Shown here: one piece after another, positions 34,134-46,226 of the stretch
How positions within the stretch are numbered: the stretch's first letter is position 1
How the letters are laid out: each line of letters begins with the position of its first letter
Assembly (NCBI RefSeq): GCF_047495875.1
Contig: NC_092465.1
Span: 3,636,347 to 3,700,346, forward strand
Direction of reading: 5' to 3'
DNA: 64,000 nt
DNA from: Pithys albifrons albifrons
Taxonomy: Eukaryota > Chordata > Aves > Passeriformes > Thamnophilidae
Program-made: the position numbers and the translations under genes
Notes under the pieces: generated by a model
What the model saw: only the letters and a program-made list of their open reading frames with translations
Database searches by the model: none
What the model was told of the DNA's origin: nothing

Positions 34134-37100
34134 TTCTTAATCATGCTAAGGATTTGGCAAAAAAACAGACAGATGGAAAGTAGGTCTCCAGTTTCCGTGT
34201 GCTACTGGATAAATATAGCAGAGTTTTTACATAGTTCATACATAACAGACAACATCCCGCTCCCTTTGGATCACCTGTGACAGCAAGTAGGCAGCACCTG
34301 AGGGTCAGGTCCTGCTCTGAGATTCCTCAGAACAACGAGGATGATATTCTAGCCTCAGTAAAATTTAAATCAGTTACAAAAGGATGTCAGATCCTAAACT
34401 TTTCTCTTTTTTCATTTTTTTTCCCATGCCTGCTGCTTAAGTTATAATTTTTGGAGCTATAGCTGCGCCGCAAAATCATCATGATGTTCATCAACAAAAG
34501 TGTGTTTTATTCAAGATGTCCAGATAACTGTTTCTTAGGATAGCCCACATCTCATGCTGTGGGAATGTGCCAGCCAACAACAAGCCAAGCCTTAAGCCAA
34601 GTTTTAGTCATAAAAGAAAAACCACCAAGAACATATTTTTCATACACTGTGTATTGTGCCAGCCAATAGCCCTCTTGTCACTTTGATGCCAACCAAATGA
34701 AATATAGATTAAACAAACCATATTTCCTCTGCCATGAAAGAAAACAACTACAAAGAATTCTAGTTACTGTGTTGTGTGTGCTGAACAGTATCATGGGAGA
34801 AGAGCAGGACACAGGGTAACAGACTTGGATTTGCACTAACCCATTACTCTACACACTTCTGTAGTCCACTTGGTACTAAAGCCACGTAGGATCACCCTAG
34901 GAAGAGAGAGATCTGTGAGGAGAGAGCAGGATGAAACACGGTGCCTTCAGCCTTAGACAACGTTCCCCGAAGACTGTGGAATGTCTTAACTAGTTCCCTA
35001 TAAACGCTGACTCATGATTGTGTATTAAGACAATAAAAATTATACCAGAAGTTGCCACAATTTGACAAGCTAAGTTGCTTCTCCAGAAAACCAGACCACA
35101 TTTCTTTGACTTTAGCTGGTAACTTCATTGGCAAATTCAGCAGAAAACTCATGGACCAAGTATTTCCCAAGTTCTAGACAGCTGCGCACTGTCCAGATTC
35201 AGCCCCTGATCTGACTTGGTTTTGAATTGCTGATCCACAGCCGAAAGTCCACCTTCCATAATCAAGGGAGTCTCCTGAATCAGTAAGATGGCTGTACAAT
35301 CTCAGAAACCACATTTCCAACAGCTGCATTCCTGAAACCAATAGCCGTTTTCAGCCCTTAGCCACCTATGCTCACTAAAGACTATGCTAAACTTCCAAGT
35401 GTTGACATTTTACTTATTTTTTGCTTGACAAAGAAGCTTTCAGAAACAGGTCAAATCCATCTGTGCACTATTAGTGCAAGTGCAATTATAGCAGGAACCA
35501 CCTCGGTCCTTCTTCCTCCTAATGATCAGATTAGTAGAGCTATAGAAGCTGTCAAGATCCACTTTGTAACCATCTAATTTTCCATGGCTTTTCTTAGTAT
35601 GATGCTGGAAGCTGGCAAACAGCAGGTAGTAGAAAAACACATCCCAGGGATTTCTAAAAACTTATTTCTCTCAGATTACATACAAGACAATAAAACTGCA
35701 TCCTGAATCTCAAGCCACCCAAAGTGACCAGTTATCATATCAATGGGCACCAATGTTACACAATTCCACTTGCAACTCTCACATCACTGTGCATTATGTC
35801 CTGGCTTTCTACTTCTTTGTCAAGCTTTTCCTTCATTTATTATTTAATAAACTGCTTATAGGAGCTCTAATTGTAAACATTTGTTAAAGATATCAAACCT
35901 AGAAATGTGCTAGAATGTTTCCCACCTCAAGCTTTAATGAGTTTACAATACCTTCAGCCCATATGCTTCAAAAACGTTATCCTCAATTATGTAACAGGAG
36001 GTGCACTGCTGATATCTGTTAACAGCTAGAACAGCTGTGGTTTTCTGCTTTTTTGCACTGCTCAGGAGAAGCAGCAAGTTCAGCTTCCTTTTTTTTTTTA
36101 ATTTGGTTGCAAAACCTCTGGGCCGAACAGGTGTGTGCAATCACGAACCACAGCGATGAGCCCAAACTGCTGCTTTTCTAAAAATTCCACCAGTCAGTGA
36201 CACACACTGGTCAAGGTTGCACAACCTTGTTTTCCACAGGCTGTTTCTGATGATTCATTGCCCTCACGGAGGTGAGTTTCAATTATCGTTAATATGAGCT
36301 TTTTTTTCTGGTACTGTACTAAGAACTTCCTCATTTTCATTTCTTCTCCTTCACCCCCCAGCTCTCCTAAATTGAGTGAATCTCCTTGTTAATCAAGAAA
36401 CTTACCGTGAACATTAAAGAGAAAAATCTCCCTATGTATGCCCAGAGCAGAACTATAACAGTAGAAAATTCCCTACATAACTTTTGTCCTCGTTGGTCTC
36501 TGTGAAAGTGTTCTTCAGTCCTTTACCTCTCACTAACAATTAGCAGCTAAATCCTTTGCGATGTTGTGGGATTGTTTTGATAGGGACACTTGTCCAGAGC
36601 TACCAAACTAATTTCACATATACATGAGCTTATACATCTACTGGAATCAAAAGAAAGAACATGACATGAACTTGACTGCCTCACAGTTTCTGCAATTCCC
36701 CTTTCCCTAATTTTAATGTCATTTGAGGTCTTCTCACTTCATCTTAAGAAAGGAAGAGTTGTGAAAAAAGCACCAAGAAAAGCTCAAAGAGAAAAATTTT
36801 ACTACTTTCATTGTCAATGTAGCCCCAGTTTCCTTTCCCTAGGTCTCCATCTCCACCTAAGTGTTAGCACACTACTGTAAATAAGAGAAAATGTGTGGAA
36901 AAAACTGGGTCTTTAGGAGGTCAGACAACACCAAGAGCTGCAATTGTGAAAGCTGGCATCAGACAGATCTCACTTTTATGTCTTCACCAATTCTGTCTGC
37001 AAATACATCAGACACTTTGTTTCATAAAAGGTAATAACAGCTGCTTCCAACTGGAGAGACAGGAGTTGATGCCTCAAGTGCTGCTGTCTCTGCTCAACAT

Positions 37101-38529
37101 GCACAAAGCACCCTGTGCTGGTACATAGAAATATTTAAATAAAGCATCCCTTGCAGCAGAATTAGGCTTTCCTTCCTCACAGAAGCTGTGTTTTCATACC
37201 GTTTTCCAAATCTATGTGCTTACAGGCACGTCCTTCCCTATGGAGCAGCCACACCAGAGGGAAGGGTTTCGGAGGGAAGGGCTTGAACCTCCCTCCACTC
37301 CTCCATCTGCTTCCCTTCACCCCACTCATGGTTTCCGAGAAGTCCTGTCTGGCTGACACGATGGAGGGAGGCAGGGGAAGCTCTGCTTTGTGTTGCCTGC
37401 TGTGCTTGAGCAATTCTGGAGTTCTCAGAAGCACTTACAATTTATCAACACACACTTCGTATCTAAGGAGTTTCAGGTCTATTAAGAGGTTAGGAGCCAG
37501 CAGGATGTAGAACCTATGGGTCTGAGTTTGGGATTTCTAGGACTAAATCTCAGATGAACACTCAAGATTGAGTGTTTTTCTAGAGCCAAAACCAATGAAA
37601 TCTCAAAAATCTCTCATGATATGTACTGTACTTTCAGACATCTAGTTATCTTCAAAGACCTAAGCTTACTCTTTCCTAGAAATCCTCAGAAATCTGATGC
37701 TGAAGGGATCTGAATTCCCTATCTCAGGTGAGGTGCCTCAGTAGGGGACATATGTCCAACAACTCTCCCAATGCAGCACAGAAGACTTTGCATACCTTCT
37801 CTTCCAAACCACTGTGGACATATTGCAAGTCACATATGCTGACCCCTCTGCAAAAACAAGGTCATTACAAGAAGCCACACCAAAATACAAGGCCATGAGG
37901 TTTATTTCAAGGGAAGTTGGATGGCAGTGTCCAGGACATCTAGAAAGAAGGAACAGAAACTTTTTTCTCTGAACTTTTCCTTTGGAGCCTCATGACTTGC
38001 GATTTTGCAAGCACTTAAGGAAAGATACGTGCACATCAAGAACCTGTGATTCACTAGCCTGCAGTCTGTAAATTTAACCCCCGAATCACAGGATCTACAA
38101 CTACATAGTCAATCCTCTACCAACTTATAGTCAAATCGCCAAAGAGAAACTTCTATATTGAAAACACCAGAGAAACAACCACCAAGGTGTGCCTTTTCAA
38201 CAAAGGGGGACATAAAATTCTTGATTCATCCTGTAAATTCTGATATACAACTCTGGTTGCTGCAACTTGCTACTTAAAAGCAGAGGCAAAAGTAAATCTT
38301 GTTGCTAAAAATGATGGTCCAAGTATTGCTTGTTTGTGGAAGACACTGCAGCCAGACAGCTACTCCATATTTAATACCTTTCATGCACTGTTCTAATACT
38401 TAAAGGACATTTTAATAGATGGCAGTCTATGTCCGTCAGTATAAAATAGAATAAACATCACCACTATCTTCAAAAGTTATTAGAAGCTCCCCTAGATGTA
38501 CATTGTATGCATGGAATGAATACAAGAGG

Positions 38530-38745
38530 ATCACAGAATACCAGAATGGGTTGGGTTGGAAGGGACCTTAAGGTCCATTCAATTCCAAATCCCCTGCCAT
38601 GGGCAAGGACAACTTCCACTAGACCAGGTTGCTCCAAGACCCATCCAACCTGGGCTTGGACACTTCCAGGGATGAAGCAGCCACAGGTCCTCTGGGCAAC
38701 CTGTGCCAGGGCCTCACCACTGTCACGGGGAAGAATTTCTTCCTA
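38530..38745 (-). mobile_element. CR1 LINE 3' end
   Basis: The minus-strand CR1 3' end reads on the plus strand as ATCACAGAATACCAGAATGG, GGGTTGGAAGGGACCTTAAG, CCCCTGCCATGGGCAAGGAC, CACTAGACCAGGTTGCTCC, CCTGGGCTTGGACACTTCCA, CCTGTGCCAGGGCCTCACCA and GAAGAATTTCTTCC. Homology stops near 38745, the 5' truncation point. The doubled CACAGAAT/CAGAAT start shows that the 3' terminal octamer region is kept. It is one of the best-preserved copies here and so probably among the younger insertions. Confidence 0.95.
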
Positions 38746-41358
38746 GGATCATTACTGGTGTACCTTTACCAGCACAATTTATCACAGGAGCCCTTAAGAG
38801 CGTCTGTCAGTCAGCACCTGCAGTGTTACTCATGTCATCCACCATCACTTTTCCCTCACACCATGGCTGTTCATTTTAAATAGGTGTGTTAGACAAAACA
38901 TAAGTCACAGCACTTTACTGATGCAGGAACATGAGCTCCCAGGCTAGGAAAGAGAAAAAGCTTCCCTAGGCAGTAAAATACACGCTGGAGAAAGATGACA
39001 TGCATGATGTAGACAAATTATCTTAAATATCTGGTGTAAAATTACTTCTTACACTGTGCTCCAGCAGACACAGAATGACTTAAAGTCTGGTCCCTTATTT
39101 AAATATCCTAAATCCCACTCTACAGTTACCAAAGCAGCTGGCATTATATATCATTTGCCCAGGAATTTAAAAAATTACCAATAATAAATCGCCTAGAATT
39201 CCAGTAATAACAATTGTTTTTTTCTCTTACATCTACCTCCCAAAATAGGCAAAGACAGAAGAGAAAACAGACAGAAAAGGGGAAACACCTCCCCATGCAC
39301 ACACACTTCTCCATAGGGTCAGAAGGCAAGGGCTTCAATTCATTAGAGAAGACAGCTTCCTTCACTTTACATCACCTTAAGGCTAAAATTCAGGATGTAC
39401 CTTTTCACATCCCACCAGGGCAATCTTTAGTGCTCTTTCTCCTCAGAAAGATACAAACATTATTGATTTTTAGTTCTCTTCTTTATTCTGTGTCAGTACC
39501 ATCCTATGCATTACTATATAATATCATAATTGCCCCGATGTGTTGAAATTGTGAGCTGCTGTGGAAAACGTGAGGAGACAACTAGGAAGTTTGGCAGTCA
39601 GATAAATCAGGATTGTTTGGGGAGGTGAGCTGCCAAGCCAGATTTTTGGAAACAGACAGGAGAAGGGGACTCCAACCAATTTATGGGTGTCTGGATCATG
39701 GCAGAGGCACCAAGTTAGTAACTGTCCATTTTACATTCAGGCAAGTTGTGGAATTTTTTTATTGTATTTTGTTATTTATGTGGCATAGAGCATAACAGTG
39801 AAAAACAGATTTCTAGAAAGGAAGGGAGAAAAAAAACCTCCTAGGATACTCTCTTCAGAATTAACCCAGAAGAGCTTTTTTCCTTTCCTCTTTAGTGATT
39901 CTACTGGAATAGCCACTATCAGTAAGGTATATTTGCACACAATTTTTTTTATAGAGAAAAAGAGTACTTTGAGTCAATTTGGCTACATCTGTAGTGATGT
40001 GTAAGTGTTTGTACTGCTGGTTAAATTCTTTGATTACTTCTCATTAGGGAGCAGGGAGTAGTGATTTGGTATTTCAAACACTTCAAGTTCAGGCCAAAAT
40101 CAGATTTATGTCAGTCCAATGTAGGGTTTGTAATTTAATTTAAGGCCATGGCTACAACTCACAAAAGTGGAGGTGTGATCAGATTTCATATTGGACACTG
40201 AATTGTGGAAATGAAGCTCACAGTTTAAATTCAGCTCAGCTCGAAGAAAGAAAGGATGTTACAGTATTTACCGACTTCATCTTTTGGTGGAGAAATGGAG
40301 GCTATATGTATTTAGGACTTTGGGTTCTGGTAGCTACATATGCTTCTAAAATATTTTTAAATACATTTTACTACATTTCATCTGGTTCTAAACTGGATAT
40401 GTCATAATAGAGGTCATCAGCTTCTGTCTGAGCCCTGCTGCACTGTGGAACTTTAAATACAACACTGAGTATTAGCTCAGTCATAAACCCTCCCATTTTA
40501 CACAGGGATTCAGATAAGACCTTCATTTAACTTCAAGTTTTCACCAAGACTTTCAACTCCATCCTCTCAGAATAATATCTGAATTTTTTGCTAATACACA
40601 CAAATAGCACATTTCTAGTCAAAGCGAGGAAAAAACATTGGCAAAAAGCATAAATTTTTATCTTATGGACTATAGAAGCAAGAGGACAGTGCAAGTTCCT
40701 AGTCCCAAAAGTGCTTTTTTTTATCTGCTTATCAGTAATCACCAGTAACATAGAGAGCTAAGAACTGTTCTGAACTGCAGCTCCTCCTCCCTCCAAGGAA
40801 AAAGGGATTCTTCTCTAAATGACACGAAAAAATCCTATTTTATCACATACATATATAGATCTATATGCATGTATTTAAAATAAATCATCGATTTTGATTT
40901 AGTAATGTGTCAGAAGTGTTAAAAAATTCTGCTAAAGATTTAAGTGTTAGGGAAAAAAAATTACCAGAAATATCACTAAGTTTATAAAATAAAATTTGAA
41001 AAGTGAAAATTTATTTCAACATTACCACAAAAACTTAAGTCTTCTATAGCAAGACAGTTATGTAGGCACTAAATGCCAGGTGATGAGATCAGAAGTCAGA
41101 GTCAGATGCTAGAGAGCCAACAGAGATCCTAAAAAGCCCCCATGAAGTGTAAGATAACAGCATTTTTTTCCCCAAGTCATTACAGGTTTGGCTGTTGGTC
41201 TTAGTGCAAATCTCATCTTAATGAATGGCAAGCCCCATCTCCAGCAAGAACACCGGAATTGTTTAGACTTTAGTGGCCTCCAAAATCAAGGAGGCAAACT
41301 CTGAATTCAGTTTCATGGAGTTATACTCTATGGTGGCTCTCACAGAGCCTCCCCATCA
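38746..41358. other. Non-coding DNA
   Basis: Unique AT-rich sequence. A perfect 14-bp AT-rich palindrome around AGATCT occurs at 40853-40866. The frame at 39214-39546 (110 codons) is Ser/Lys-rich without a domain. Confidence 0.5.
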
Positions 41359-41475
41359 ATTGATTAAGGTTGGAAAAGACCTGCAAAATTGAGTCCAACA
41401 TCCCAGTGCCCAGTTGAATCTCTTGCTCTTGTTCTATGACACCTCACCTGCTGCAATATTCACTGTCCGCCTTGC
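41359..41475 (-). mobile_element. CR1 LINE fragment, different subfamily
   Basis: The plus strand reads ATTGATTAAGGTTGGAAAAG, ACCTGCAAAATTGAGTCCAA and CATCCCAGTGCCCAG. This fits the CR1 subfamily that carries GTTGGAAAAGACC...GAGTCCAACC, as distinct from the GGAAGGGACC...CATGGGCAGGG group seen elsewhere in the window. The part after about 41420 is poorly matched. Confidence 0.75.
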
Positions 41476-42058
41476 CTGAAACAAATTAGTGTAAATCCAA
41501 CAGCTTATGGGCTGCTACTCTCAGTTAACAAGTTATATTTAGCTCAGGCTCAACACTCCTGGTTTTGATATAGTCTCTACTCCAGATTCAAAGGTAATGG
41601 GTTCTTCTATTAAAATTTTATCAGACATCTATAAATGTAGTAGTTGCTATAGACTGCACTGCACAAAGGGAAGAAAGAGGTAGAGACTGATAAATCTTAA
41701 AGAGTTTATTATTAATACAGAGAGAATTTCCTTTGTTTGCTGTGAAGTGTTTTATTGGTGTGCTCACCATGGTTCAATTTAGATTAAAAAGTAGGAAGAT
41801 TATTGTTTCCCAAACGACAAGCATCATAAATAAACACAAGCAGAGAAATTCTTGCATTTGTATCCCAGAGAGATATGCCAAACTACCTACAGATATCCAG
41901 GCTAAGGGGTAAATCAGAGTACCTGCAGGTCCATGGGCAGCCAGCCTGTATTTCACTGCCCTTGACAAACACAACTGCTGGGTTTGCCGAGTTTTGATCC
42001 ACTGCAGTGCTAGCGCTGCACTGTGTCAGGTTACACTGGGTCACATCTCATCTGTGAT

Positions 42059-42078
42059 GTGACATAACGTGACATAAC
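42059..42078. repeat. 10-bp tandem duplication
   Basis: GTGACATAAC occurs twice in direct tandem. Related GTGATG(T/C)GA words lie on both sides (42054-42095), giving a short cryptic repeat. Confidence 0.8.
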
Positions 42079-42606
42079 TCAATGTGATGCGATGCACAGA
42101 ATAGGCAGGTGCCCACAGGAAGCATATACTCCATGACTACGAGCGAGTTGTTCGGCACAGCAGGTACAGCACTCCGAGCTGCTCTGCACATCCATTGATG
42201 TAGATAATTAGTACACAAAACAATGCTCTGCAATATGCTCATTCCAACTCACTTGTTTCCTATAAAACATACCCCTAAAAAATACTTTATGGGGGTTGTT
42301 GGCTGAGATTATTCCACGTTTGAGTGTTGTGGTATTATAAAGAGTGAAATCACCTACATTGATAAATTACATCTTAGTTTGGGATGCAGTGTTCAAATAT
42401 TGGTATAGGAACCTCAGCTAAGCAGATTTTGTATTTTATTTTCATGAATAAACCTTCCTATAATGTTTTCACAAGCTGAACACCACATTTGTAATAAAAA
42501 TAGTACTCTTTTCAACCCTGAGAAAGCTCCCAGCCCACCAAGTTAAGTGGTAATAGTTACCTCTCTATGATAAACAGGAACCAGCTTCATTACAATACAT
42601 TACCAA

Positions 42607-42625
42607 GCAACAACAACAACAAAAA
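42607..42625. repeat. (CAA)n microsatellite
   Basis: Four CAA-type units followed by A5. Confidence 0.8.
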
Positions 42626-43409
42626 GGACTCAAAAAGCTGCCATGAAACAGCAAACTTACTTTGCATGCTTTTGCAAGCTGACATATTATGACTTATCAT
42701 AGGAACATCAACATTACTGTTTCGGATTTTTAATTGGCAAAAAATTCTGCAGCACATTTCAACAGTGGTGCTGTTTGATTTAGTTTGTAATTACCATAAA
42801 GAGCCTCGTGGATTAACATAACTCATGGTTCTTTGATGAAGGTCTGCTAATCTCCTTCTTCATAATCTATGCATCGAGAAGCATCCTGTCTTCCTGACCC
42901 TGGCAATATTAAGTCAAAAAATACCAGAAAACCCTGTAGGTTGCTCAGTTTAGAGGCAAATATTAATAAGTTTATTTTTAATCAATCCATTAAACTTTTT
43001 TGAGAATGCGAACAAAAAGAACAGTGCAGAAAGTAAGACCATATTAGACATTTTAGGTATCATCTGAACAGCAATTTTAAAAAGGCAAAAAATCTCTCCA
43101 CAGTGCCACAACTACCACAAAGCTATTTGCTTATGTAACTCTCCAAGTAAAATACACAGAAGACACTGAGAGTGCTCACTAACCCCCTAGATCTTGTATC
43201 CCCCCTGTGAACAAAGGACTAAGGCTAAATGCAGTGGTCTGTAAAGGCACCAGAAGGTCCCCCTCTCCTCCACCCATTCACCAGATCCCTGCTGCCTCTG
43301 TAGATATGGTGTGGTTTGGTATTTAATTGCAGGAAAACATTTCCGAGTGTGGACTAAGTGATGCGCAACAGAGGTATGAACCTGAGCAGCTCACAGATGT
43401 GATCAAACA

Positions 43410-43492
43410 CCTTGACTCTGTCCCTGCCCATGGCAGGGTGTCAGAACTAAACGATTTTTAAGGTCCCTTCCAGCCTCAGCCTTTATTCGATT
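43410..43492 (+). mobile_element. CR1 LINE 3' fragment, plus strand, internally deleted
   Basis: CTTGACTCTGTCCCTGCCCA, TGGCAGGGTGTCAGAACTAA, TTTTTAAGGTCCCTTCCAGC and TTTATTCGATTGTC follow the sense-strand 3' end of CR1 (GTCCCTGCCCATGGCAGGG...TTTAAGGTCCCTTCCAACC...ATTCTATG). The terminal octamer has decayed. The sequence to the left, 43381-43409, is only weakly CR1-like. Confidence 0.85.
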
Positions 43493-45394
43493 GTCAGCAA
43501 GCTACAGGTGCGTGTAAGGAAAGGCAGGAGAAGCAGCTGTGTGACTGCAAGGGGAAAGGGCGATAACAGCCCCGGTCAGGAGGCATTCAGCCCAAGGTGC
43601 CCTTGTTTTATATTTAGGTATTCCTTGCCTATAGTTTTAAAAGCATGTGTGCAAAATGAGCAGCTTTATTTTGCCCTTACAGGAGAGATGTTCCCAGCCA
43701 ACCGAAGGGGGATGATGTACTGTAGACTGACAAGGGCTGCTAGGCTCGATCACCGCAAGTGTTTCAAACTGTGGGAGAGCTAAACACAGAGTGAGAACGT
43801 TTTATTTTTAAAAAGCCTGGCAAGCCATGCTCCTCATATAGCTCACTTCCACCCAGAAACTTTCCCTAAAATATTTTTGTTTGATATTTTGATCCAAGTC
43901 TTTATCAGATCCAAATTCCAGGCTCCTGACATCTGCTCCCGTCTTTTCTGGAAAAGTTGGAGCCCTCAAAGCAGGTAACTGCTGCCTCTGCACCCTGACT
44001 GCAAACAAGCTCAGGGTACTGACAGTGGTCTGTTCTCAACTGTCAGCATTTACCAGCTACTACCCACTTCCCAGCTACAGCCCTGCCATATGCTCAGAGC
44101 AGAGTAGCCCTTGATGATGTGTTGCAATGAGGATGATCCTGTTTAAAGGTTTGTACATAATACAAAAATAGATATTGACATTATTGGCAGTGGCAGCAAC
44201 ACACAATCATTTGTCTGAAACCTCCTCTTACTAATAGACACCCATTTCAGTCACTTTTTGTCTAGCCAATTTTAACTGTTTGAGCTGGCAATGCTCTGCC
44301 AGGTATCTGTTTAAGAAACAGATGCTTTGGAGACACTTCAGCTCAAAAAAGTTGAGGCATTTCTTTGATGAGGGCTGGGGAGAGGAAATGCATTGCCTTA
44401 CCCAGAATAAAAGCAAGGCTTCCTCTTGCCAAAGATCCTACCACTATTCCAAGTAGGAACTTGAGATTCAGTGGAAGCAGAGGTAGAGCTCTTGTCCAGT
44501 GTCACCCACTTTATCCTTATTGTTCTTATTTATATATCAGGCTATTCTTATTTACATCTCAAGTTTCTGAGACTTTTTTTTTTAATCTTTAGAAGTTGAA
44601 ATTTATTTTCTCACAAGCCAAACCCATCCTTTTCTAAGCCATCTACACAGCATGGGAGAGGTTTGTCCTGACCTTAGGGCTACAGGAGTAAACGATTTTA
44701 CCACCTGAAAATGCTGATCCTGGTTTCAGGGCTGGGTACCCAGAGCAAACCCAAATTCAAACTGTCAGTGCATTTCAGCCAGAAATTAGACTAAAGGAGA
44801 GGTGGGGGAAATCTGGGTAGAGGGAAACTAAGACTGCTAATATAGAACAGAGGTAGGAGAAGAAAACCTGGTCAATACCAGGTGAAATACTGGGTATGGG
44901 AAAGGATGGAGTAGACTCTGGGTAGAGCTTTCCCAGAGACAGGAGACTGCCCAATATAAATGCAACAGCAACCAAGCTACAGGTAAAAACCATCCTGCAA
45001 GGAAAGCATGATGTGTTTTGGTTTTAAACTCCCATAGAAAACAGCCTGTCCACAGAAAAGCCCACATGAAAAAGCTCAGGGTGTCGATGTTTGGCTTCTC
45101 AAACCACAGACTTTTTGTTTCTCTGTCCTTTTCATAGAAACATCTGTCTTGCTGTAACCCCTGCCTCCCTCACATCACACTTCCAAACATTTACCCCATC
45201 AAGTACAGCAAAGTACGTGATCAAACCATATCATAATGTATACACAGGAGAAGGCCACTACATATGTAAACAATTAAGGTCACATAGGCATTTTTTGAAT
45301 CTCAAGCTTTGCAAGATTTTGTGCTGTACAAACACACAAGACACACATACAGAAGTCTCCTCCTGGGATGGGATGTATTTGGGAGCAGCATCCT

Positions 45395-45525
45395 ACACTG
45401 AGGCGAAGTCTCAATGGATTCTGTGGGAGCTGCAGGGTGCTCAGCACTTTTGAAAAGCAGAACATTTATATTTAGACTCTTAAATGAACTTTGCAGCCTA
45501 AATTTAGGCTCCTATTTCTGACACC
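45395..45525. mobile_element. Ancient amniote interspersed repeat remnant
   Basis: GTCTCAATGGATTCTGTGGG, AGCTGCAGGGTGCTCAGCAC and TTTTGAAAAGCAGAACATTT resemble a degraded form of the old repeat seen in turtles, crocodilians and birds with CAATGGGAGCTG...GGTGCTCAGCACCTCTGAAAATCAGGCC. The following TTTAGACTCTTAAATGAACT and CAGCCTAAATTTAGGCTCCT match the companion block TTTAGGTGCCTAAAT...TTTAGGCTCC. This rests on remembered motif similarity. I cannot give a family name with certainty. Confidence 0.55.
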
Positions 45526-45568
45526 AAATAAAAAAGGAAAAAAAAAAAAGAAAAGGAAAAGAAAAAAA
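45526..45568. repeat. A-rich (AAAAG)n low-complexity tract
   Basis: A runs broken by G or GG. The tract sits inside the cluster of old repeat remnants at 45.4-46.0 kb and separates two of them. Confidence 0.85.
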
Positions 45569-45914
45569 TCCATATGAGCCTCCAAATTTAGAGCTGGGTA
45601 CCTCAACATAGTCATGTTGGAGTGAAATGTAAGCCTTGCACTTCGGCCCACATTCCTATCAAGTCGATTTCCAAAAGGGGAAGTGATCAAGCGCACAAGA
45701 TTTTAAAAGGAAAATAATAATCTGGATTTGCTCATATGAATTCCTTGCATCCTGCTTTATTGTTAGCTGCAAATCAATTGATTTGGATCTCACTTGCAGC
45801 CCTCTTACACAACTGCAACTCCATCAGCTGGAACAAAAGCGAGGTTCTGCAAAAATTCCAACTTGACATCAGCTGCTAAATCATATTTTGAAAGGGAACA
45901 GTGGCACATAAAAG

Positions 45915-45960
45915 TTTTAGTCCCAGCAAAGTCAGCGGGGCTAAGGCTCCTAAATCCACA
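45915..45960. mobile_element. Ancient amniote repeat remnant (short)
   Basis: TTTTAGTCCCAGCAAAGTCA and GCGGGGCTAAGGCTCCTAAA resemble the CCCATTGAAGTCAATGGGAGTTAGGCTCCTAAAT-type core of old amniote repeats. It lies about 400 bp from the longer remnant at 45395 and may belong to the same insertion, split by A-rich sequence. Family name unknown. Confidence 0.4.
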
Positions 45961-46197
45961 CTGAAGTATTACACACCTTTCAATTTTGACTCGTATAAAA
46001 TATCACTGTGCAAATATTTTCCATTTGGAGGAATCACCTGCTCCTAAGAGCTTCTCAGGGAATTTTTCTTCACATGTAATACAATCTAAACATATGTGTT
46101 GCATTAAGTTGGGTTATATCAGGTCATGCCACCTGACACAGTATATCCCAATTTAATCTGATGTGGTGTAAATCACTCATTACAACAAACCTCAGGG

Positions 46198-46226
46198 AAA
46201 AAAAAAAAGGGGGGGGCAAAAAAAAG
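46198..46226. repeat. A-run / G-run low complexity
   Basis: A11, G8, C, then A8, a homopolymer sandwich with possible sequencing or assembly ambiguity. Confidence 0.85.

Larger units (their letters stand above)
30570..38529. other. Long non-coding stretch
   Basis: Eight kilobases without a recognisable gene. Features are the acceptor-like tract and frame near 31.2 kb, a GC-moderate patch 31.1-31.7 kb with overlapping frames on both strands, the poly-A at 34107, and a local GC-richer patch at 37200-37430. An AT hairpin-like pair (GATATATATTA / TAATATATTC) lies at 32428-32464. Confidence 0.5.
41476..45394. other. Non-coding DNA with one CR1 piece
   Basis: Besides the CR1 fragment at 43410 and short tandem words at 42059, the stretch 42710-42860 has a non-repetitive, ATTA-rich texture (GATTAACATAACTCATGG, TAATTGGCAAAAAATTC). 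Open frames are short and overlapping. Confidence 0.5.

Noticed and set aside
38507..38883. Frames of about 80 codons on the plus strand
   Set aside because: They are antisense translation of the CR1 fragment at 38530-38745.
40853..40866. Perfect AT-rich palindrome around AGATCT
   Set aside because: Short, AT-dominated and expected by chance in DNA of this composition.
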